Source: Bursaphelenchus xylophilus (lineage: Eukaryota > Nematoda > Chromadorea > Rhabditida > Aphelenchoididae). From it: a stretch of DNA of 64,000 nucleotides. Under the pieces are notes generated by a model that searched no databases, was not told where the DNA came from, and worked only from the letters and a program-made list of their open reading frames with translations. This document shows positions 56,290 through 64,000 of the stretch, piece by piece. The first letter of the stretch is position 1. Each line of letters begins with the position of its first letter. The stretch lies in assembly GCA_904066235.2 (NCBI GenBank), contig CAJFCV020000002.1, positions 8,432,001 to 8,496,000 of the forward strand. Reading direction: 5' to 3'. The position numbers and the translations under genes are program-made.

Positions 56290-59200
56290 TTATTCATCCG
56301 CACCGTCCTCCTCTTCCCTGCTCGGAGGTCGGCGCTGTTCTTGATTTTGATTCGCGGGGGCTCGTCGAGTAGGGCCGCCGGGTTGAGGGACATTGAGGTT
56401 TCGATGTCTCTTGAGATCATTTTTCACTTCTTCCCTTCGCTGGGCATCAGGTCCACAGAGTTGTTCAAAAAAGTCAATGTATTGTTCGAAGATGTCCAGG
56501 ATGGTGCTGTAAGTTTGTCGGGCCAAGTCGGGGAATTGTTTCACTTTAAGATAATCGCGGGCTTTGAACAGATAATGCAGACAATCGTTGCTGATTTTGT
56601 ACATGTACACGTTGGAGATGACGTCCTTTGCCATTTGGGCCATCTGAAGTCAAAAATAAAATAAAATTGATTCCCAAAAGATGAAATATGAAACACAAGG
56701 GACTAGTTTAAATCTAAATTACAAATCAACCATCCCAAACAAGCTGATAGCTAGCTAGCTTGACCCAAGAAAAAAATCAATCTTCCACCTACACCATCTA
56801 CATCAAGATAACCCTTCCAAGCCCTCTGAATCACCTCAAACCCTCAAAATTTCCTCTGAACTTACCACATTAGCCTCTTCTGACTCCTCATCCACATCAT
56901 CGGCCGCTGTTTTCTTGCCCACATTCATGCTGAGGACCATTTCTTTTGCTCTGAGTATCTAAAACAAGGGTAATATTTTGGGTCGTTGCTTCTTACATCC
57001 AATGCGTCCCTCATGAGGCATTGTACTTTCGAGTCACTGGGGTCTAGGGCTTCATCCACAACACACTGGAACACTTCCATTGCGATTCTTCCCATCAGCG
57101 GGACCTTGATTTTGTCTTCGAAAGTGCTGATCTAAAAATTCAAAATTAAAACTCAAAATCCTTTACAATCCCTTCCAAAAACACCAGTACCACTTACAAT
57201 GAACAAATAAATTCTCATTCGGTTCTTTCGATTCCTCGCGCCCCACATTTTGAAGTAATCCTCCACTGGCAACGAGCAGTTTTCTTTTTCCTCTAAAACA
57301 ATATCCAAAAATGATCGCAACTAAACCCACGTTGGATCAAAACTTTCATTGAGGGGTGGACAACGTCGTTCAGGTAGAACATCGACTCCACAAACTTGTT
57401 GCTGAACATGTTCGGGAATTTTGGGAGGAGGACATTCAGCTAAAGTAATGTCCTCAGATCTCATTTTAAAACCCAGCAAAACGGGTTGATATAAACGTTA
57501 AAATCCTTACCAAAGAAGCATGACACTGTTCTCGAACTTTGTCATCCGGATCCACCAGTGCTCCCAGATAATAATACATAATCTGGCCTCCCCATTTGAA
57601 GAATTCGTCTCTGATCAAGGTGGTGATCAACGAGACCGCGTGCCGTCGAACCAACACCGATTTGTCCCTCAAGGCTGTGGCTAGGACCGGTCCAAACTGA
57701 TTGACGGCTGCTCCACCACTAAGAATCATATCATCATCTTCATCTTAACCCCCTTCTACACCTTCAAACTTCCAAAAAATCGCTTACGTTGTGCACAAAT
57801 CCGCTAGAACAATCAAAATGTTGTTCCTCAAGCAATTGTCCTTGTCCGAAGTCAGCAATTGGATCAAGGTTTGGATATATCGATTGGCAAATGTCTCATG
57901 TAAAATGCAAATCCGACCAATCGCAAAGGCGGCCGCGGCTCGAATGCCCATGGGGATCATGGAGATGACCTCGCGCAGCTGCTGGGCCTGGAGGTCTCTG
58001 ATATTCGTGCCTTGAGTGCCGTTCGTCATCACGGACTCGGCGCGAAATTGCTGGGATTGGCGGTAGTGGTGGACTGAAAGTAATTATATTACACTTCACA
58101 CATCAAAAACAAATCGTAATATTTTCAATCGGAACTGGGACGATTGGGGAAAAGTGCGATTGGGAAACCGAAAAGTATTATTTTTCTTCGATGCAAGTGT
58201 GAAATTAGGATAATCGAGGGTGGTGATTTCGAAAATGACATTCATTTCTTTGATCTTTAACTTTTTCCTTAAGTAGTACTGTAAAGTAGTAATTTTCTGA
58301 ATTTTTTTCAAAAATACTCGATTTGGGGGTTTTACGGTGGTGCTGCTTTCAAATCAGAAAAAATTAATAAGATTTTCGAAATCAGCACCATCGAGAACCC
58401 CAAAATCGAGTATTTATGAAAAAAATTCAAAAAATTACTACTTTACAGTACCACTTAAGGAAAAAAGTAACTATCAAAAAAAATGAATGTCATTTTCAAA
58501 ATCAGCACCCTCGATTATCCCAATTTCACACTTGCATCGAAGAAAAATAATACTTTTCGGCTTCAGTACTTTTCCCCAATCGACTCCGTTTTCAATCCCA
58601 CTCACAGGCCACTTCTTCTCCAGCCACAATAACACATAACACATTCACAAATTTGTTATCCACCGCGTTCGGCGCGTATTGGAACAACTCTCCGATGCTG
58701 TGGATCATGCGCAAGAACTGGTCCGTCTTGTTGTCCGTCAAGGTGTCGAGTCGTTGGGAGTTGAACTCGGATGCCGCCGATGAGCGAGAGGCCACACGGA
58801 CGGTGTAGGGGTTCACAATATCCTCGCTGAGTCTTTTGATGGCGTCTTTTTGGTATTTTTTCACAAATTCCTGCATATCCGCCGCTCCCGGAGGTCGTTC
58901 CTTGCCGACAGCGTTCATCAGGCATGCAAAGGCGTAGCAAACAGCACCAATATGGGTTACAGCGATTCTGAAAGTAAAAATATTACTTTATTATCAAAAA
59001 AATTATAATCCTCTATCTTCCTTGTTCCCAAAACAATTTTTTTGTCACATAAAATCTTCAAAAGTGTCCAGATCAGAAGATCCATTTCCTAATCTCCCTA
59101 TTCCACCTCATAAATAACAAATCCTTACTGATTTTCTCTAATTTTCTCGGCGATTTTCTCCTTCATCACGTCTCTTCTCGCGGCCGGGATTTTGTTCGAT

Positions 59201-62200
59201 CTGTTGGCTATAATCTTCGCCACATAGGTTGGGATTCTGTCCTCGGCATTCGCAAAGTCCACCGAATCAAAAACATGCTCGGCGCATTGGGGACGGACCT
59301 CCATAAAGGGGCTGAGTTCGGCCAGGAGCATCCAAGCCGATGGCGGGCAATCATCCTGTTCGGTGACCCTCTCCAGACGTCGGATAAAGTCTTCGGAGAC
59401 GTTGGTGGTTCGATTGGAGCCTGGGGGTTGTTCGGTGAGGCAAATGGACAAGTACCGTCTAAAACAAACCCCATTAAAATCCAACTTTATATTTTCCACA
59501 ATATCAAACTTCACGAGCAAAGTGCTCCTATGGGGTTTGGAGTTACAGGTCGAGTCATATATCAAAAAAATCGTAAAATTTTTCTGATTCAGAATATGCA
59601 AAGTTAGCTTGCCTAATTTTGTTTTGTAAGGGTGAAAAAAATCCTCACAACTTTTCTCGCAACACCACACAAATGCCCCTTTTTTATATCAAAAACTCCC
59701 CAATTTGCTAAAATGAAAAATACTCAACGTGCACTTTTTTTCGAGACTTTTTTTTTGTCAACTGGTGCAGGGATTCGATGACTTTGGGCATCAGCACTTA
59801 GTTGGAATTTTCATCCTGGCGGGAATTGCGAGCGTTTGAAAATGGGATTTTTTGATTTTGGATCGGCTGTAACTTTTCACATTTTTCGAGTCGCCCTTAG
59901 CTTTTCTACATTTTTTCTTATCGACTGGGGCCAAAAGCGCGCGAATTTTCGAATTTTTCACATATATGCCCTGAGGGTACCTGATGTGAGCGTTATTGTG
60001 TGGGACGAAACTGAGTTCCATCGTTATCTACGCAAAATTTTAAGCCTTCTGAGCTAAACATCGTGAGTGTAGGATCGACCGGTCGAAAGTTATTGGCGAT
60101 TTTCGACATTTTTCGGATTTTTCCATTTTTCACCATCAAGATGACGGAATTTCTGGATTTTGACAACGGATTCTGAATCAGCATGCCTGACATGCCCTAG
60201 AACCACATTTCGTATCTTTCTATCGTATTTCGTATTTTAGCTATTCGGGATTTTCTGAAAGTTCCCAAAAAAGGCCAAATTTTCCGGAAAGTTTTCCGGG
60301 AAAACTAGATCGAAATTCAAAAAAAGGGCTTCGGCATTGTCTCGGCAATAGACTGAAGTTACTCTGTGCTTATTTTCGGCTTCTGATACGGTGCCGGAAT
60401 GCTCATCGAATGCACCGTAGGGAGTTTTCGGGATTTTTTGCACAAAATCGGCCCTGAGGGCACGAATAGCAAATTCAGCGAATTTTCGGGATACGCCCCG
60501 TAATCAGCACGTCAAACTGCCCTAGAAACAACTTTTATTTCCCAACATACGACCATCTTACCCCGCCCGCCTAGCGACAAAGACGAAAATTTGAAATTTT
60601 CTGGATCCGCCCTTCCAGAACTCGGCTGCCAGTGGAGCTATCGACATGATTTTGGTCCCAATCGACGCAGAATCAAATTCTGGATGCAGTTCGTGTGCGG
60701 AACTCCAAATTTTCCTAAAATACGACTTGGCGAGGCCGAAGGCCGAGCCAAAGGGACTTTTTTTTGGTAGCTTCAGCGGCCGGAGGCCGCCGTTGGTCAC
60801 GGAAGCTTCTGAATGTAGGTCTACCGGGATTCTGCAGCCGCCGAAGACCGAGGCAAACTTCAATAACGGTGAAGCAACACGAAAAATGACTGCGAGGCCG
60901 CAGGCCGAGCTAAAGGAGCTTTTTTTTGGAAGCTTCGGCGGCCGAAGGCCGCCGTTGGTTACTGAACCTTTTGAATGTTGTAGCTGACTGCTGGAGTAAA
61001 CTGTGCGAAGGCCAAGGTAAAGTTCAAAGAAACCCAAAATTTCTTAAAATACGACTTGGCGAGGCCGAAGGCCGAGTCAAAGGGACTTTTTGGAAGCTTC
61101 GGCGGCCGGAGGCCGCCGTTGGTCACGGAACCTTCTGAATGTCGGGCTCCCGGGATTCTGTCGAGGGCGAAGGCATAGGAAAAGTTCAATAACGATGAAG
61201 CAACACAAAAAATGACTGCGAGGCCGAAGGCCGAGCCAAAGTGAGTGTTTTCTGGAAGCTTCGGCGGCCGAAGGCCGCCGTTGATTACGGAACCTTCTGA
61301 ATGTTGTAGTTGACTGCTGGAGTAAACTGTGCCGAGGCCGAAGGCCGAGGTAAAGTTCAAAGAAGAGTTCAGCTGCTGAAAGGTAGCGCTGGCGCGCGGC
61401 CCTTGGCAACGGAACTGCCGGGCTTGAGGCAGTATAACGCGCGCCAGCGCGTTGTTGGCCACGCGAAGCGTGGCCTGCACGATCAACTGTAGTGCACGCG
61501 ATCATCAACCTTTGTGCGATCAAGTCAACTTTATGTTGGACGACCTTTGCGCGCACAGCGGCGTCAAGGCCCGCGTGAGCGGGGCTTGTCGGAACTACTG
61601 ATTAAGGTGTAGTATAAATCAAATTTGATATTTTAAGGCTTCTCAAGATACCAGGGTTCACTTTAGCTCAAAACAAAGCTTTTGATTTGGTAAAAACCTT
61701 GTCAAAAAGGCATTTGCGTGGTGTTGCGGGAAAACTTCAGAGAATTTTTTACCCTTACAAACCAAAATTAGGCAGCTAACTTTTACATATTCCGAATCAA
61801 AAAAATTTTGCGATTTTTATAATATATGACTCGACCTGTAACTCCATACCCCATAGTACTTTCCTTGTCAAAAAAAATTACTCACGTGTATTCCGTGTCC
61901 CCTTCCACGACATCCATCAGATTCCAGGTTGGATTGGGTCTTTCCTCCTTGAGGCCGTCCACAATGTATTCCGAGGCCAGTTTGATGGCCTGGTTGGCCA
62001 CTCCGCTCTCGTTGTCCACTACCTGATGGAGAACACCGCGCAGCCAGGCGTGTTCGATTCCGCTCGGGAATCGAGGGAGGAGTTTGTGGAGGCAGAGGGC
62101 GGCCTGTTTTCGGACCTGGATCGCCACATCCCAACACTTTTCCTGAAAAAAATAAAGATAAAAAATCGAAAAATTCTTTTTTAAAACCTTGCAAAACCAA

Positions 62201-64000
62201 TATTTTTTCCTCTCACAAATTCAAAATCTTTTGTTTTCAGGTAAATTCCCCTACAAATTTCCGAACTTTCCTACCTTTATTTTCTCCACACACTTCTTGG
62301 TCATCTCCGGGTCCACTTCCACATTAATTAAAATGGCTTGAAGACAGCACAGTGCATGTTTCGCGATCGGTGTCTTCTCGGAGTCGCATGCTTTGATCAC
62401 CAACCTCAGGAGGTCGTCAATGCCGGCTGAATTCGGTTGATCTTCCAAAATCGCGCTGAGTTCGTGTTCTTGGGGCTCCTCTTTGACTACTGGGGCCTCC
62501 TGTTGTTGTGCTCGAGCAGGTCGGTCGGCGAGTTTCAGGGCTTCCAAATTCTCATCGACCTGCAAATAGAGAAACGAAAATATTGCAAAAAAAATGTTTC
62601 ATTTCCTACCAATCTTGTCGCCAGGACAGCCAGATCATCCACACAGGCATTACTGGTGACCAACATTTCCACGGCCTGCAGGGCCTTTTGCATTGCGAAC
62701 TTGTCGACCAACCCGGTGATCAGTAGATTCAAAATGGCCTGTCTTGCGGTCATTCCTTCTTTCTCGAACACACATCTAAAAATAATCGTATTACAATCAA
62801 AAAATTTTAAAAATTTTGTCACCTACCACACGTAAACCAACAAAAAATCCCAAATCTTATCGATTTTTACTATTATAACCCCAAAAATATACCGAAAAAA
62901 CTCACAATCCTTCAGAATTTGCGTTTCGTCCATTCCTTGGAGCATTTTCGGCCGCTGCCTCATCTTCTTCATCTCGGATGGTGACCTCCCCTTCATTTTC
63001 ATCCTCCACAATTTCCATTGCTTCCTGTTCGGCGGGTTCTTCTGGTTCTTCTGCCGCATTTCCCTCCACAATCTCATCATCCGCCTCTTGGCCGTCGATT
63101 TGTTCGTCCACATCGCCCATGAACATGGTCTCGATCCGCTCAGCGCGATCGTGAAGTTGGTCGAAATCTAAAGACGTAATCAAAAAGATAAAGAATATGC
63201 TTACTGAATCGTCTGAGCAAATTTGGGACAATCTCCAGGGCAAATGAGCGATATGAGGTCTTTGTGTTGCGGCCGAGGATGTACACATAGTCGATCATAT
63301 GCTAAAAAAAATAAAATTTACCATCCTTGATATCAAAAATCATTTAAAAATCTTGAATAACTCACTACAGCGGCGATTGGTGGCATCATGGCGAGAATCT
63401 CCGAGAAATTCTGAGCCAATAACGAGCGATGTTCACTTCGATCAGTGCATCGCAATGGGCAAATCTTGAGCATTTGCATTATCGAACGGAGTTCGGAGAG
63501 GGTCAAATTCTAAAACATGAAGTTAAAAAAAAAAAAATCTCCAACTCACATCAAATCTGGTGCTCAGAAAATGAATCATGACTTGACAAGCCTCTTTCAG
63601 CACGTTGGGGATGGCTCCAGTTATGTGATACTTCGAATTCCCTCCAACCCAATACAAAATCCGCGGCATAACAAACCGACTCATGATGGCCATACTTCGG
63701 GAGTCGGAATCTTTTTGCAAGAGCGCTTGGACAATCGCGAACGCAAGATCTGAAGCACGGCGGACTCGGGAGATCTCATCGATTATTTTGGCTTGAAAAT
63801 CGGTATTCGAATCCAAGTCAAGATCCGAAATATCGCGAAGGAAGTCGATCACACTCTCGCAGAGGCCCTCCTTCTCAAATACAATATCAGCAACGCCTTC
63901 TGAAAATTATTGTAATTGGTTTATATTACACTAGACCACTTTATATCTAAAACATATTAAAACTCAGAGAATTCGATCCAATCTAAAATTTAACTGATAT
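56290..64000 (-). CDS. hcp-6: Condensin II HEAT subunit D3 (NCAPD3/HCP-6), N-terminus beyond window
   Basis: Sixteen exons were traced, all joining in frame: 63899-63550, 63509-63366, 63301-63205, 63167-62906, 62775-62610, 62559-62275, 62142-61886, 59458-59129, 58967-58606, 58073-57788, 57718-57511, 57439-57331, 57292-57198, 57131-56997, 56958-56866 and 56643-56290. They encode about 1,176 residues; the N-terminus lies beyond 64000. HEAT-repeat helices recur throughout (e.g. ALRDKSVLVRRHAVSLITTL, KWGGQIMYYYLGALVDPDDK). The NCAPD3-specific C-terminal run is clear: RNRKNRMRIYLFI, ALDILRAKEMVLSMN, EEANVMAQMAKDVISNVYMY. An acidic Glu/Asp-rich linker comes from exon 62906-63167. Condensin II compacts mitotic chromosomes and, in Caenorhabditis, HCP-6 is needed for centromere orientation. 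Introns 7 and 9 are swollen by repeats (59459-61885 and 58074-58605). Confidence 0.92.
58136..58590. repeat. Family E palindrome (copy E3)
   Basis: GGGACGATTGGGGAAAAGTG at the left is matched by ACTTTTCCCCAATCGACTCC at the right. The arms share GAAAATGACATTCATT and TCGATGCAAGTGTGAAATT with E1 and E2. It occupies most of the intron between condensin exons at 58606 and 58073. Confidence 0.8.
59515..61867. mobile_element. Composite family B element with 1.9 kb cargo in a condensin intron
   Basis: The left half (59515 to about 59690: TATGGGGTTTGGAGTTACAG, TTTTGTAAGGGTGAAAAAAA, CTCGCAACACCAC) and right half (about 61600-61867: AAGGCATTTGCGTGGTGTTG, CTGTAACTCCATACCCCATA, ACTTTCCTTG then TCA) are the two arms of family B, which in intact copies meet within 465 bp. 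Here 1.9 kb of foreign sequence separates them, including the tandem GC-rich repeat at 60717-61371. Confidence 0.7.
60717..61371. repeat. Tandem 329-bp GC-rich repeat, two copies
   Basis: AAAATACGACTTGGCGAGGC starts each unit (60717 and 61046). Each unit has two half-units with AAGCTTCGGCGGCCG and GGCCGCCGTTGGT, preceded by GAGGCCGAAGGCCGAG. The GAGGCCGAAGGCC core is palindromic. Long minus-strand frames here (159-175 codons) arise from the repeat and its GC content. Confidence 0.82.

Noticed and set aside
60558..61556. Overlapping 159- and 175-codon minus-strand frames with repeated SVTNGGLRPPKLP
   Set aside because: They are translations of the GC-rich tandem repeat inside an intron; the GC content removes stops in several frames at once.
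1..64000. CRISPR arrays, bacterial operons or horizontally acquired bacterial genes
   Set aside because: No regularly spaced short repeats, and every supported gene has spliceosomal introns and animal relatives.

Overview
This is a nematode nuclear window, most likely from a rhabditid. Introns are GT-AG and many are only 45-80 bp. Three-prime splice sites are mostly TTTTCAG or TTTTAG, two genes have a likely trans-splice acceptor just before the start codon, and the families are typical of nematodes: a DB-module secreted protein, two short Fer-like SH2 tyrosine kinases and an srsx-type chemoreceptor. The forkhead gene begins and reads almost exactly like Caenorhabditis LIN-31. The genus cannot be fixed from the sequence. 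I rebuilt exon structures by hand from splice signals and frame continuity; nearly all junctions keep frame, and exceptions are stated.

Layout, left to right: the last exon of an unknown gene (2-193); a DB-domain secreted protein (1613-2260, -); a PepT-type oligopeptide transporter (4657-9905, -); a TBC1D15/17-type Rab GAP (11389-14835, -); a 2.7 kb nested hairpin transposon (16023-18715); Fer-like kinase 1 (19017-21313, +); a LIN-31/FoxB transcription factor (22348-25578, -); about 10.5 kb without a convincing gene but with several palindromic elements; a p24/TMED cargo receptor (36151-36886, -) head to head with cyclin C (37241-38543, +); a two-exon defensin-like CS-alpha-beta peptide (39290-39958, -) head to head with a small one-pass membrane protein (40093-40438, +); Fer-like kinase 2 (41255-43870, -); a fibronectin-III type I membrane protein with its 5' end missing (44185-46493, -); an srsx-like GPCR (50157-52562, -); and the condensin II subunit D3/HCP-6 (56290 to beyond 64000, -).

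The second theme is transposable elements. At least ten families of short palindromic (foldback or MITE-like) elements occupy introns and intergenic DNA, and much of the intron length is made of them. Families A and B and the inner part of family C end in CAAGGGAA/CAGGGGAAGTAC-like termini with 3-bp TAA/TTA target duplications, suggesting PIF/Harbinger mobilisation. Families F, G and K and a mariner-type element have TA duplications. Two clean nested insertions are visible (10206-11046 and 16023-18715), and a 2.35 kb composite with a GC-rich tandem cargo sits in a condensin intron.

The genes look like unrelated housekeeping, developmental and secretory functions and do not form a pathway. The most unusual protein features are the short defensin-like peptide and two kinases whose SH2 domains both lack the phosphotyrosine-binding arginine while the kinase domains look intact.
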